Below, one piece after another: positions 8,440 through 17,413 of a DNA stretch of 64,000 nucleotides (within the stretch, counting starts at the first letter, position 1; the number at the start of each line of letters is the position of its first letter). The notes under the pieces are model-generated. The model did not search any database. It was given only the letters and a program-made list of their open reading frames with translations, and was not told the DNA's origin. The DNA comes from Nitrospinaceae bacterium (GTDB taxonomy: Bacteria > Nitrospinota > Nitrospinia > Nitrospinales > Nitrospinaceae). A program made the translations under genes and the position numbers. The stretch is from contig JAHELC010000039.1 of the NCBI GenBank assembly GCA_024644405.1, forward strand, positions 1-64,000, read 5' to 3'.

Positions 8440-9051
8440 ATGGAAGCTCAGAAACGAAAATTCATGGTTGTGGCCACGGAACCGACTCCCAATCCTGCGG
8501 CTCTCAAGTTCAACCTCAACACCAAGGCGATCGCCCACGGCTACCGTTCCTTCAACAACGAATTTGAGGCGGAAGGCGACCCGTTTGCCGAAACCATGTT
8601 CAGTTTCGGAGTAGTCTCCGCCCTACTCATCCAGGACCGGTTCGTGTCAGTCACCCTCGTCTCTGCCGAAGAATGGGAACTGTTGATCGACCCGGTTATC
8701 CAGACCATCGAGGAGTCGCTGGTTTATTACGACAATGCGGAGGAAGCCGGCGAAAAGAAAAAAACCATTCTCGACGAAATCGACCTCAAGGATTTCGATA
8801 CCTTCAGCGACCCCGTCAAGGCGGAAGTCATCGACGCCTACATGGAAGAAAATATCCGGCCCCTGCTGGCGGCGGACGGCGGCAATGTACTGGTCGAAGA
8901 CCTCGAAAACAACGTCCTGCGTATCCGCTACCAGGGCGCCTGCGGCAGCTGCTCGAAAGCCGAGTCTGGCACCCTGGCGGCCATCCAGAGTATCCTGCGC
9001 AAGAACCTTTCCCCCGATCTATCCGTTCTTATCGAACGCGGTAGTATATAA
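8440..9051 (+). CDS. Nfu-type iron-sulfur cluster scaffold protein
   Basis: This 203-residue protein has the N-terminal Nfu domain (EPTPNPAALKF near residues 14-24, extending to about 100) and a C-terminal NifU-like domain (about 125-195). The cluster-binding motif CGSC is at 168-171, followed by the family's Ser/Thr-rich stretch. Nfu proteins carry a [4Fe-4S] cluster between subunits of a dimer and hand it to apo-enzymes in the cytoplasm. The two domains are joined by an acidic linker. The ATG has only a modest upstream purine run. The next gene starts about 90 bases downstream and may be co-transcribed. Confidence 0.88.
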   Translation: MEAQKRKFMVVATEPTPNPAALKFNLNTKAIAHGYRSFNNEFEAEGDPFAETMFSFGVVSALLIQDRFVSVTLVSAEEWELLIDPVIQTIEESLVYYDNAEEAGEKKKTILDEIDLKDFDTFSDPVKAEVIDAYMEENIRPLLAADGGNVLVEDLENNVLRIRYQGACGSCSKAESGTLAAIQSILRKNLSPDLSVLIERGSI

Positions 9052-9144
9052 TCGTTCCGATCCGATCCTTTTTGGAATACAGGACTTTTCGTCTCGCCCG
9101 TAGACTGGTCCAGGGTGATACGGCGTCCCTCAACTTTCATTAGT

Positions 9145-9984
9145 ATGCGCGACCCGAAACGTATTCTTAAAAAAATATTGAGCGAAGGCACCGACCTGAC
9201 GCCGTTCGAGCAGTCGGGCGAACCACTCGACCTCCTCGTCGAAACCCTGCGCGAGGTGCACCGCATCCGCAAGGGGAGAGAGTGGCTGATTGAGCAGTCG
9301 GGGATCGATCCCGCCCTGCCGCCGGAAGCGTTTCATTCCCTGCTGGATCTGCCGGAGATCAATTACACGGAAGAGGCCGACCGCAACCTCGACGTGGTTC
9401 AGCATTCGATCAAGGACACGCGCCAGCCCGGCGACCCGGTGAGCATCGCCCACCTCAACACCTGCCTGCGCGAACTCTACAAAGACCTGTCGGGACTCAA
9501 CGAACTCAAAAAAAAGGAACACGCACACTTGCACCTGGCGCCTACCATGACCGGCGACCTGGTGGACCGCGCCACGGATCATGTCAAACAATTGCGCCTG
9601 CTCGACTGGCGGGGTGTGGGGTATCTCTTGACCGGATGGCGGGCACAGTCGATCGAAAAAGATTTCAAAGCGTTGTTTCCCACAGCGACAGGAGTTCATC
9701 CGTTACGTCAGCACCTCAACGCCGTGCAATTGGAACTGGCTTTTTATCACCGGTGCCTGGAAGTCAATATCAAGTGGGCGGTGACGGGACTCGACCTGTT
9801 CCGCGTTCTGCGAGATGACTTGCTCAGCCAGACCATCGACAACCTGTCCGAGCTGGGCAACGGATTGTGGAACCTCGTCTACAACGGCACGCAGATCACC
9901 TCCACGCTCGAACTCGCCGGCATCCATTTTAACGATATCACCACCCTGTTCGATTCCGAACAAGTGCCCCTGACTGTCGTTTGA
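9145..9984 (+). CDS. Conserved hypothetical helical protein
   Basis: I do not recognise this 279-residue protein. It is soluble, without signal peptide or membrane span, and predicted mainly helical with many charged residues; it has no Cys cluster and no nucleotide-binding motif. The ATG at 9145 is preferred; a GTG at 9115 would add ten residues that look unlike coding sequence. Neither start has a good ribosome binding site. It follows the Nfu gene and converges on the asparaginase gene. Confidence 0.65.
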   Translation: MRDPKRILKKILSEGTDLTPFEQSGEPLDLLVETLREVHRIRKGREWLIEQSGIDPALPPEAFHSLLDLPEINYTEEADRNLDVVQHSIKDTRQPGDPVSIAHLNTCLRELYKDLSGLNELKKKEHAHLHLAPTMTGDLVDRATDHVKQLRLLDWRGVGYLLTGWRAQSIEKDFKALFPTATGVHPLRQHLNAVQLELAFYHRCLEVNIKWAVTGLDLFRVLRDDLLSQTIDNLSELGNGLWNLVYNGTQITSTLELAGIHFNDITTLFDSEQVPLTVV

Positions 9985-10018
9985 ACTTAATCAATTAATA
10001 CTAAGGAGGGGAGAGTAC

Positions 10019-10801
10019 TTATTTTCCTGTAAGAGTGGACCAGGCCATGGAGCGGTTGGAGCCGCCGGCGTGGCCTTTTTTGCTCACGATCAACAGTCCG
10101 ATGTCTTGTGAATCCTCGAACCAGCCGAGCACGGATTCCAACGCTTCCTGCGGCACGATGCCGCGTCCCAGCATTTCGTAGGTTCGGTAGGCGGTGAGAT
10201 TCAGAGTAATGGACTCGCCATGACCGGTGGCGCACACTGCGCCGTGTTCTCCGGCGTACAAGCCGCAACCGATGAGAGGCACGTCCCCCACCCTGCCGGG
10301 ACGCGACCCGCCGGTACCGCCGGTACTGAGCGCGGCTGCGAAATACTCTCCATTGAATACCACAGCGCCCACGGTATCGGTTCCGGGCGCTTCGGATTCC
10401 AAGCCGGTCATATCCACTTTTTCGAAACTGAGTTCGAGGGCGTATTGATGCGCGTCTTCCCCGGTCAATACCCGGTATTCGGAGTTGGCCACAGCGCGGG
10501 CGACTTGTATCGGATTTTTGATGTGCTGAATCGCCGACACCGCCCCGAATCGCTTGCCACTGTCCATGCAGGCGGCGTCCATGCGCACCGATCCGTCGCT
10601 GCGCTTGCGCGATCCCGTCCCGGCGTTAAAGCGGGAGTCGTTCTCCAGGATACTTACCGCATAGCAAGCCGCTTCCAAAACAGGCGTTTGAGACTGCAAC
10701 AGCTCCAGGCCGATTTTGCAGGCGCGGTCGGTCCCATCCGAGTGGGCATTATTGGACCCGGCCCCACCGTGGGCCAGTATAATGAGCTGTTTTCCGGGCA
10801 T
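10019..10801 (-). CDS. Type 2 (plant-type) asparaginase / beta-aspartyl peptidase
   Basis: This 260-residue protein is an N-terminal-nucleophile hydrolase of the T2 family. It starts with LIILAHGGAG, has the RFNAGTGS substrate loop near residue 58, and contains the autocleavage site TDTVGAVV, where the Thr before VGAVV becomes the nucleophile after the precursor splits. GGTGGSRPGRVGDVPLIG is the conserved glycine-rich region after it. The ATG at 10801 is chosen because GGAAAGGAAG lies just upstream; a longer frame to 10864 would overlap the divergent zinc-ribbon gene region. It hydrolyses asparagine or isoaspartyl dipeptides. The length is slightly under the usual 300. Confidence 0.85.
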   Translation of the reverse strand: MPGKQLIILAHGGAGSNNAHSDGTDRACKIGLELLQSQTPVLEAACYAVSILENDSRFNAGTGSRKRSDGSVRMDAACMDSGKRFGAVSAIQHIKNPIQVARAVANSEYRVLTGEDAHQYALELSFEKVDMTGLESEAPGTDTVGAVVFNGEYFAAALSTGGTGGSRPGRVGDVPLIGCGLYAGEHGAVCATGHGESITLNLTAYRTYEMLGRGIVPQEALESVLGWFEDSQDIGLLIVSKKGHAGGSNRSMAWSTLTGK

Positions 10802-10881
10802 CCGCTTCCTTTCCTCTTGGGCCGGGTGACTGGATGGGGTATGATATCCGCATCCATTCATCACCAGCCGGACTCGAAATT

Positions 10882-11262
10882 ATGGTCAAATTTTGTCTGC
10901 AGTGCAAGAACGCATTCTGGGGAGGTCAGTTTTGCCCCAAATGCGAGGGCGAAGTGGAACTGCTCGACGCCGCCATGCCTGAAAACCAGAAATATTTGAG
11001 CGAGCTGAATATCGACGTCCGGCCCAAGTACTATGCCCGAAGCTCCATGCTGCTCACCTGCTTCGGGTTCATCATGGCCCTGCCGCTGGGAATGTTCATC
11101 TTTATAAGAGGGATGGGCGAAACCGGGAATGTCGGTCTGTGGGCCGGCATCGGCATCGGCACCATCGTTCTGATTTCCTGGGGTTCCTGGTTCCTCTCCG
11201 CCAAACTGTTCAACAAACAGATGGAAGTCGTCGAAGACGTCAAAGAACCGCAGTTGGACTGA
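10882..11262 (+). CDS. Small zinc-ribbon membrane protein
   Basis: This 126-residue protein starts with a CxxC-x8-CxxC zinc ribbon (FCLQCKNAF, FCPKCEG) and has two membrane spans (about 55-75 and 85-110) in the second half. ATG 10882 is preferred to ATG 10834, because the extra residues would lie in the divergent promoter region between it and the asparaginase gene. I cannot name a function; zinc-ribbon plus two-helix proteins of this type are common unassigned genes. Confidence 0.7.
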   Translation: MVKFCLQCKNAFWGGQFCPKCEGEVELLDAAMPENQKYLSELNIDVRPKYYARSSMLLTCFGFIMALPLGMFIFIRGMGETGNVGLWAGIGIGTIVLISWGSWFLSAKLFNKQMEVVEDVKEPQLD

Positions 11263-11304
11263 CTCCTACCGTACCAAAACATTGTTACACAGAACAAGTC
11301 TTGT

Positions 11305-12459
11305 TCAAGCAGTCCGCAGCCGCTTCCACAATTCCGCGGCGGCGGCGCCGAAACCTGCCGCAATTGCCAGGCTGGCGATAATCCCACCCACGAAGGGAAC
11401 GAGGGCGATCATACCCAGGACGATAGCGCCTGCGATTCCCCAACCGACTCGGCCGGCGAGCTGGATGTTAACGGGGCTACGCCGCAAACGCCTGATGAGC
11501 AGTCCAATGCAATTGCTTACTGTCACCAGACCCAGCAGCCATACGACGGCGATCACTAAAGATAAGGCAACTCCGAGAGGGATGCCGAGGATCGAAGCAA
11601 ACAGGAGGCCCGTCAGGGCGCCGGCGAGCAGGAAACCCGCGATGCCGCGCCCGAGGTTGGACCAGAGATTCGCCTGGAGTTGTCCGGCTGAAGAGGCCAT
11701 GAGACCTGGAAACGCCAGTTGGACGATGACGATGAGTATGAGCATGGCAACCGCCCAGGAAAGTGTGATGAACAGGCCGATACCGAGAATACTGAAGCCA
11801 ATCGCACTGAGATTGGACTTGTCGATCTCGATCCGGCGGATTTTTCCGCCGATCGTCGCTCCTTTGGCGATTTCGGGTTCAGCATCGCTGCGGTAAATCA
11901 GGTCGCCGGCGATAGCCGCGCCGGATGCAATGACAATCCGCTGTGCGAGCAAATCTGCCTTTCCGGAGATCTTGCCGGTGATAGTGATGCGGGCCGCGGC
12001 GGCACGCAGGTTTCCATCAATCCGCCCTTCCATGTCGATAGTTTCGGATGCAAAGCGGGCATCGCCACCGATCGTTCCTTCGGAAGAAACCCGGATCGAC
12101 CGCGCAGCAGCGACAATATCGTCTTCAATAGTGCCGGCGATTTTGATGTTGGCTGCCGCAGCGATCATATCCGCCACCTTGCCACTGCGCAACTCGACAT
12201 CATACCCGGCAACAATAGCGTTTTGGACCGTGGCAGAATCGAAGGTAACATCGCGACCCGCTGCGAAGACGTCGTCGGCGACGTTGGCGCTGATGCGTAC
12301 CGATTGTCCGGCGAGAAACTGCATGTCGGTATGGCTACCCTTGAGAGTAACGTTCTCGCGCTCAAATGTCTTCGACTCTGCTGAAGCGTAGGGCGCGAGA
12401 ATGCCGGACAGCAATATGCCAAGCCCGAGAACGCCCACCACATGTTTCACGTTACTCAT
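11305..12459 (-). CDS. Exported bactofilin-like protein with C-terminal membrane helices
   Basis: The 384-residue product has a signal peptide (LGLGILLSGILAPYASA) followed by about 170 residues of regular beta-helix type repeats with short periodic hydrophobic positions (for example GKVADMIAAAANIKIAGTIE). This is the pattern of polymer-forming bactofilin-like domains. Four to five membrane helices follow (about 230-380). ATG 12459 is chosen because GAGGGG lies six bases upstream; the ATG six bases earlier would abut that site directly. Bactofilins form cytoskeletal filaments, but a signal peptide places this domain outside the cytoplasm, so a cell-envelope scaffold is more likely. A hairpin lies in its leader (12479-12535). 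Confidence 0.72.
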   Translation of the reverse strand: MSNVKHVVGVLGLGILLSGILAPYASAESKTFERENVTLKGSHTDMQFLAGQSVRISANVADDVFAAGRDVTFDSATVQNAIVAGYDVELRSGKVADMIAAAANIKIAGTIEDDIVAAARSIRVSSEGTIGGDARFASETIDMEGRIDGNLRAAAARITITGKISGKADLLAQRIVIASGAAIAGDLIYRSDAEPEIAKGATIGGKIRRIEIDKSNLSAIGFSILGIGLFITLSWAVAMLILIVIVQLAFPGLMASSAGQLQANLWSNLGRGIAGFLLAGALTGLLFASILGIPLGVALSLVIAVVWLLGLVTVSNCIGLLIRRLRRSPVNIQLAGRVGWGIAGAIVLGMIALVPFVGGIIASLAIAAGFGAAAAELWKRLRTA

Positions 12460-12478
12460 ATCCATCCCCTCAGTGTTG

Positions 12479-12535
12479 GAGGTTTGCCCAAAAGTCCCAA
12501 TTTTAGAACCTTTAGCCCATCCAATGGCAAACCTC
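12479..12535 (-). promoter_or_regulatory. Hairpin in the leader of the bactofilin-like gene
   Basis: On the minus strand GAGGTTTGCC (12535-12526) pairs perfectly with GGCAAACCTC (12488-12479). An inner CTAAAG/CTTTTG helix can form. The structure ends eight bases before the GAGGGG ribosome binding site. Its placement suggests control of translation or mRNA stability, but it matches no riboswitch family I recognise. Confidence 0.35.
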
Positions 12536-12642
12536 TGTTTTTCTCCTTACCTATATAAGATGAAATAAATCGACAGTTTATTCCTCTTATTATTGAAACG
12601 GAAGGAATACTCGGGAAGAATGAAGGTAAGGTACGGTTGATA

Positions 12643-13335
12643 ATGGAAAAACTGACCAAGGATGGCGTCAAAACGATTCTCATGCCCTTTGGCTGGAAAG
12701 CCGTGTTTTATATTGGCTTTTTTCTGGCCGCGGGCCGGCTGGACATCCCCAGGGCATGGCTTTTTTTGGGTATCGATTATTTGGGCGTTGTGGTCGTTTC
12801 TGTGATCTTCTGGAAACTCGCGCCCGAGCTCGCCAATCAGCGGGCCACCATCAAGGAGGGAACCAAGCCCTGGGATAAAATCTTCCTGGCGGTCTATTTC
12901 ACAATCTCGCTGATTGGATTTCCGATTGTCGCCGGGCTGGACGTGGGAAGATATCATTGGTCAGAGCTTCATATCAATTACGCCATCGCCGGCGTCATTC
13001 TTTTTGCCTTGTGCGTTACCCTTGGCTGTTGGGCAATTATGGTCAACAAGCATTTTGAATTAACCGTGCGCATCCAGGAAGACCGGGGGCATAAGGTCAT
13101 TACCAGCGGTCCCTATGGTTTCGTCCGGCATCCAGGTTATCTGTCTATGATTCTCGGGGCTCTTTCCGCTTCCTTCATTATCGGTTCGCTGTACTCTCTG
13201 ATTCCTGGCGGGCTTGGCATGATCGCCCTGCTGGTCCGGACCTATCTTGAAGACCGGACTTTACAAGAGGAACTCAATGGGTATCGGGAATATACCGCGC
13301 GTGTGCGTTGGAAACTGGTACCGGGTATTTGGTGA
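12643..13335 (+). CDS. Isoprenylcysteine carboxyl methyltransferase-like membrane protein
   Basis: The 230-residue protein has about five membrane spans and the C-terminal signature of the ICMT/phospholipid methyltransferase group: GPYGFVRHPGYLSMI near 155-170 and EDRTLQEELNGYREYTARV near 205-223. These residues bind S-adenosylmethionine at the membrane surface. Bacterial members methylate unknown small or lipid substrates; isoprenylated proteins are not expected. ATG 12643 is taken over the TTG two codons upstream. It converges on purD with a five-base gap. Confidence 0.78.
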   Translation: MEKLTKDGVKTILMPFGWKAVFYIGFFLAAGRLDIPRAWLFLGIDYLGVVVVSVIFWKLAPELANQRATIKEGTKPWDKIFLAVYFTISLIGFPIVAGLDVGRYHWSELHINYAIAGVILFALCVTLGCWAIMVNKHFELTVRIQEDRGHKVITSGPYGFVRHPGYLSMILGALSASFIIGSLYSLIPGGLGMIALLVRTYLEDRTLQEELNGYREYTARVRWKLVPGIW

Positions 13336-13340
13336 TAATA

Positions 13341-14603
13341 TCAGAGAGCTTTTTGGCCGATATCTGTACGGTAGTGAGCCCCCGGCCACTGGATTTTCCC
13401 AACCGCCTGGTACGCCGTTGCAATCGCTTTTTGCACAGTGCCGCCTAATGCAGTGACGCCCAACACCCTGCCGCCGCTGGTGACAATATGTTCTCCCTGC
13501 TGTTTCGTACCGGCATGAAACACGGTGACCCCGGATAGCGCGTTGGCCTGTTCCAAGCCCTGGATCGGTCGGCCTTTTTCATAAGCTCCGGGATAACCCT
13601 CCGACGCCATCACCACGCACACCGCCGCCTCCGGTTTCCATTCCAGCGAACACGTGTCCAGCGTGCCGTCGGCACAGGCTTCCAGTATGGGTACGATGTC
13701 GCTTTGCATCCGCATCATCAGCGGCTGAGTTTCCGGATCGCCAAACCGCGCGTTGAATTCCAGAGTCATCGGCCCCTTGTCAGTGATCATCAACCCCGCA
13801 TACAAAACGCCTTGGTACGGAATACCCTCCGCCCGCATGCCGTTGACCGCCGGAACCAGGACCCGTTGGATCACCTCCTGCTTGAACTCGGGGGTAAAAA
13901 TGAGTGCAGGGGAATACGCGCCCATGCCGCCGGTGTTGGGTCCGGTGTCGCCGTCGAATGCGGGTTTGTGATCCTGCGCGGCTTCCATTGGCAGCACTGA
14001 AATACCGTCTGTAAACGCCAGCAGGGACACCTCCTGCCCTTGCAGACGTTCCTCGATGATGATGCGATTGCCTGACTCGCCGAAAATTTTATCTTTCATG
14101 ATCTGGCCGATGGCTTCAGCCGCTTCGGCTTCGTCGGCGCACACAAATACACCCTTGCCCGCCGCCAGTCCGTCGGCCTTCACCACCTGCGGACCTTTGC
14201 CTTTCAGATAAGCACGCGCTGCGTCTGCATTGTCAAAGGCAGCATATGCCGCAGTCGGGATGCCATACTTCTGCATTAAGTCTTTGGAAAACGCCTTACT
14301 GCCTTCCAGTTGCGCCGCCTTTGCGGAAGGACCGAACACTTTCAGGTCATTATCCTGAAACCAGTCGGCGAGGCCCAACACGAGGGGCTGTTCCGGGCCC
14401 ACCACCGTCAGGTCGATGGATTGCTCCAGGGCGAAAACCAGCAGCCGATCGATATCGTCTGCGGGGATATCGAGGTTGATGGCTACCTGCGCCGTGCCGG
14501 GGTTGCCCGGGGCGCAGAACAGAGCGGTCACCTTCGGGCTTTGCGCGATTTTCCAGGCCAGGGCGTGCTCGCGTCCGCCTCCGCCAATGATTAGAATTTT
14601 CAT
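13341..14603 (-). CDS. purD: Phosphoribosylamine-glycine ligase (GAR synthetase)
   Basis: This 420-residue enzyme performs the ATP-dependent joining of glycine to phosphoribosylamine in de novo purine synthesis. It shows the N-terminal signature ILIIGGGGREHALAWK, the ATP-grasp region (KADGLAAGKGVFV near 140), TGGMGAYSPA and the metal-binding FNARFGDPETQ near 285. The length is normal for the family. ATG 14603 has GGAG seven bases upstream; an upstream in-frame start would add residues unlike PurD. No other purine gene is adjacent. Confidence 0.96.
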   Translation of the reverse strand: MKILIIGGGGREHALAWKIAQSPKVTALFCAPGNPGTAQVAINLDIPADDIDRLLVFALEQSIDLTVVGPEQPLVLGLADWFQDNDLKVFGPSAKAAQLEGSKAFSKDLMQKYGIPTAAYAAFDNADAARAYLKGKGPQVVKADGLAAGKGVFVCADEAEAAEAIGQIMKDKIFGESGNRIIIEERLQGQEVSLLAFTDGISVLPMEAAQDHKPAFDGDTGPNTGGMGAYSPALIFTPEFKQEVIQRVLVPAVNGMRAEGIPYQGVLYAGLMITDKGPMTLEFNARFGDPETQPLMMRMQSDIVPILEACADGTLDTCSLEWKPEAAVCVVMASEGYPGAYEKGRPIQGLEQANALSGVTVFHAGTKQQGEHIVTSGGRVLGVTALGGTVQKAIATAYQAVGKIQWPGAHYRTDIGQKAL

Positions 14604-14785
14604 GGTATTCTCCGGGCTGAGAGTCCTATCCGTCCGGTTAAAAAAGTTGACTGTATATAAAACCGGGGCGGGAAACAAGCTTAAACCGATTGATTTCTTG
14701 CAGCCAAAGCCGAGGGAAACATCCCCGATACCGGGGACCCGGAAATTTTTCTGAAATTATTAACTCCTTGCATTACAATTAATTA

Positions 14786-14791
14786 TATAAT
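14786..14791 (+). promoter_or_regulatory. Predicted -10 box for the MlaC-like gene
   Basis: A perfect TATAAT lies in an AT-rich stretch. No good -35 is found at the right distance, so the promoter may need an activator. A transcript from here would have a leader of about 90 bases and supports the start at 14888 over an upstream TTG at 14792. Confidence 0.3.
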
Positions 14792-14887
14792 TTGTTGGAG
14801 AATCTGGGGGAATTGCTCTCATCCTCCTTCATTCAAATCGAGTTCGTCGTTATTGGATTGTCTATGTCACTCATGGAAGGATCGACC

Positions 14888-15544
14888 ATGAAAAAAATGT
14901 TTTTTCGAAATCGATGGTGGTTCATCGGTTTTTCGCTGGTGTTGATTTTGGGAGCCGGAAAAACGGTTCAGGCTTCGGGCATTACTGAAGGCCTCAAGGC
15001 CACCATCGATCAGGTGATCGGCGTGGTGACCGATCCGCAATACAAAAACGACCGGTCCACCCGCCGCGCCAAGATGAAGAACATCATCTTTCCCAAGTTC
15101 AATTTCCTGGAAATGGGCAAACGTTCTCTGGGAAAAACACGCTGGAAGGAAATTTCACCCGAAGAACGGAAAGCCTTTGTCGACGTGTTCGGCAAACTAC
15201 TGGAAAATTCATACGCCAACAAACTCGAAAGTTACTCGGACGAAAAAATCAATTATGTCGACGAGATCATCAAGGGCAGATACGCCATGGTTAAAACCGA
15301 GGTGGTGCGCAAAAACGATTTGATCAATGTCGATTACAAATTGATTGAGAACTCGAACGAATGGCTGGTGTACGATATTGTGGTTGAAGGGGTAAGTCTG
15401 ATCAAAAATTACCGATCCCAGTTCGGCAAAGTTATCCATAATGATTCCTTCAGTGTCTTGATGGATAAATTGAATGCCAAAGTAAAGAAACTGGAAGCCG
15501 GCGATGAAGACAACAAAAACGAAGACAAAAACGATAAAATCTGA
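14888..15544 (+). CDS. MlaC-like periplasmic phospholipid/toluene-tolerance protein
   Basis: The 218-residue protein has a signal peptide (WWFIGFSLVLILGAGKTVQA) and the MlaC/Ttg2D fold pattern: ATIDQVIGVVTDP, FPKFNFLEMGKRSLGKTRW, then F-x(4)-LLENSYANKLESYSDE and the closing SQFGKVI. MlaC binds phospholipid in the periplasm and shuttles it between outer and inner membrane. The ATG at 14888 has GGAAGGA upstream. The C-terminus ends in a Lys/Asp/Asn-rich tail of about 15 residues. No mlaDEF transporter genes are next to it; instead a sugar kinase gene follows by 28 bases. Confidence 0.85.
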   Translation: MKKMFFRNRWWFIGFSLVLILGAGKTVQASGITEGLKATIDQVIGVVTDPQYKNDRSTRRAKMKNIIFPKFNFLEMGKRSLGKTRWKEISPEERKAFVDVFGKLLENSYANKLESYSDEKINYVDEIIKGRYAMVKTEVVRKNDLINVDYKLIENSNEWLVYDIVVEGVSLIKNYRSQFGKVIHNDSFSVLMDKLNAKVKKLEAGDEDNKNEDKNDKI

Positions 15545-15572
15545 TCCGTTCCCACCCATCCCTTGAGTAAAC

Positions 15573-16568
15573 ATGATCCGAAGCTCGGCCCCCACTCGAA
15601 TCGATCTGGCCGGCGGCACGCTGGACCTGTGGCCGCTCCATCTTTTTTTCGATAACCCCCCGACCCTGAACGCAGCGATCGATTTATACGCTACGGTGGA
15701 GTTATCCGCCCGTCGGGATAAAACTATCGTCGTCGAATCACGCGATCTTGGACGGAAAGCCAGATTCCGCAGCCTCGCCGCCCTGCCCGAACGGCATCCC
15801 CTGGCATTACTCATCAAGCTGATCCGGTTTTACCGACCGAATACCGGTTTGCATCTGGTGACGGACTGTCAGGCCCCGGCGGGGTCCGGCATCGGCGGTT
15901 CCTCGGCGTTGATGATTGCCCTGAACGGTGCGCTCAACCGTTTCACGAACCGGCGTTACACCCGCGAACAGATGATCGAAATCTCCCGGAATATTGAAAC
16001 CCAGGTGATCGACGTGCCCGCCGGCACCCAGGATTATTATTCCGCCATGTACGGCGGGGTGCAGTCCATTCAACCGGGCATGGTGAAGACCGAACCGCAG
16101 CACCTGCCGATGGATCTTAAGGACCTCAACCGTCGGTTCGTCTTGTGTTACACCGGTCAGCCGCACCATTCCGGCATCAACAACTGGTCGGTATACAAGA
16201 AAACCATCGACGGCAACGCGAAAACGCTGAAAAGCCTGTCGCGCATCGCCGAGGTGGCACGCCGGATGGAAAAACAGTTGGCGCAAGGCCGGTTGACCCG
16301 GTTCGAGCACTGGTTCAACGAGGAATGGAAAGCCCGCAAAGCGCTGGCGCCGGGCATCAGCACCGCATCCATGGACCGCATGATTCTGGCCGCGAAAAAA
16401 AAAGGCGCCCTGGCGGCGAAAGTATGTGGAGCGGGCGGCGGTGGGTGCGTTGCCTTTTTTGTCCCACCCAACAAGCGGGAAGACATCACCCAAATTCTTC
16501 AGGATTGTGGCGGCAACGTGTTGAAATTCAGGTTTGTATCGAGAGGGTTGCGGGTCAATGGGCCTTGA
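15573..16568 (+). CDS. GHMP-family sugar kinase
   Basis: This 331-residue protein has all three GHMP motifs: RIDLAGGTLD near residues 9-18, the ATP-binding PAGSGIGGSSALMIAL near 107-122 and the C-terminal CGAGGGGCVAFF near 288-299. It most resembles D-glycero-D-manno-heptose 7-phosphate kinases (HddA type), which make activated heptose for surface polysaccharide; a galactokinase- or fucokinase-like role is also possible. It follows the MlaC-like gene closely and no other heptose gene is adjacent. The ATG lacks a strong ribosome binding site, which would fit translational coupling. Confidence 0.85.
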   Translation: MIRSSAPTRIDLAGGTLDLWPLHLFFDNPPTLNAAIDLYATVELSARRDKTIVVESRDLGRKARFRSLAALPERHPLALLIKLIRFYRPNTGLHLVTDCQAPAGSGIGGSSALMIALNGALNRFTNRRYTREQMIEISRNIETQVIDVPAGTQDYYSAMYGGVQSIQPGMVKTEPQHLPMDLKDLNRRFVLCYTGQPHHSGINNWSVYKKTIDGNAKTLKSLSRIAEVARRMEKQLAQGRLTRFEHWFNEEWKARKALAPGISTASMDRMILAAKKKGALAAKVCGAGGGGCVAFFVPPNKREDITQILQDCGGNVLKFRFVSRGLRVNGP

Positions 16569-16681
16569 ATCACCCGAAGTCCGGGCGAATAGTTGGTCCC
16601 TCCGAAGCGGGCTGGGGTATAATTGAGTTGTCATTGAGGATGCGGCGATTTTCTGTTTTTCAATCAGTCCACTCCGGCCTT

Positions 16682-17413
16682 ATGAAAAGATCCTGGAACA
16701 AGAAAAATGCCCTGCTTGCAATCGGCTTTGCGCTGTTGGTGGCCCTGCCGTTTCTGATTATCAAGGAAAAGCCGTTGTCGATGCTGACGGACAACTCCAT
16801 CAATCCTTACCCGGAACCGGAGGATATTGCGGCTTCTTATATTCAAAAAGCCTCGGAAAATTATTTCTACCGGGAGTTCCCCCAGGCAGCGGACAATTAC
16901 CATAAAGCCATTGCCATCTACGAACAGCGCAAGGATATACATCACGTCGCCACCACTTATAATGCGTTGGCCGACTTATATGTCTGGGCCCGTGAACCGG
17001 AAGAAGCGGAAAAACATTATCTGCTTGCCGCCCAGTATCATGCTCAGACTGAAAATTTACAGGGACAGGCCGATTCCATCAAGGAACTGGCCGATCTTCA
17101 TATGAAACTGGAACATTTCCAGAAAGCCGAACAAAGATATTCCCAATCCCTGGACTTGCTGAAAAGCGGCAAACCCAACCGTGTTTTGGGGAGCATTCAT
17201 GAGGGCATGGGGCACATGTACTGGAAGGCGAACCGGATTCCAAAAGCGATCGATTCCTTTACGCATGCGCGGGACACGTTCGCGGCCTTGCATTACAATC
17301 TGGGAGTGGAACATATGACGAGCGTTCTCAACCGTTTGAATAGGATACCGGACACTCAACACAAGCATGCCCTGCGCGGCTCTCCTGCTCCAAAAGACTA
17401 TGCCATTCATTAA
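16682..17413 (+). CDS. Membrane-anchored TPR protein
   Basis: The 243-residue protein has a single N-terminal membrane span (ALLAIGFALLVALPFLII) and then about four tetratricopeptide repeats of 40 residues (for example YHKAIAIYEQRKDIHHVATT, EAEKHYLLAAQYHAQTE). TPR arrays bind other proteins, here on the periplasmic face if the span is a signal anchor. ATG 16682 is chosen; an in-frame ATG at 16640 would add 14 residues and has GAGG directly against it. It overlaps the next gene by 14 bases. Confidence 0.75.
   Translation: MKRSWNKKNALLAIGFALLVALPFLIIKEKPLSMLTDNSINPYPEPEDIAASYIQKASENYFYREFPQAADNYHKAIAIYEQRKDIHHVATTYNALADLYVWAREPEEAEKHYLLAAQYHAQTENLQGQADSIKELADLHMKLEHFQKAEQRYSQSLDLLKSGKPNRVLGSIHEGMGHMYWKANRIPKAIDSFTHARDTFAALHYNLGVEHMTSVLNRLNRIPDTQHKHALRGSPAPKDYAIH

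Noticed and set aside
10001-10010. AAGGAGGGG sequence resembling a strong ribosome binding site
   Set aside because: No start codon follows at a usable distance on the plus strand; it lies between convergent genes.
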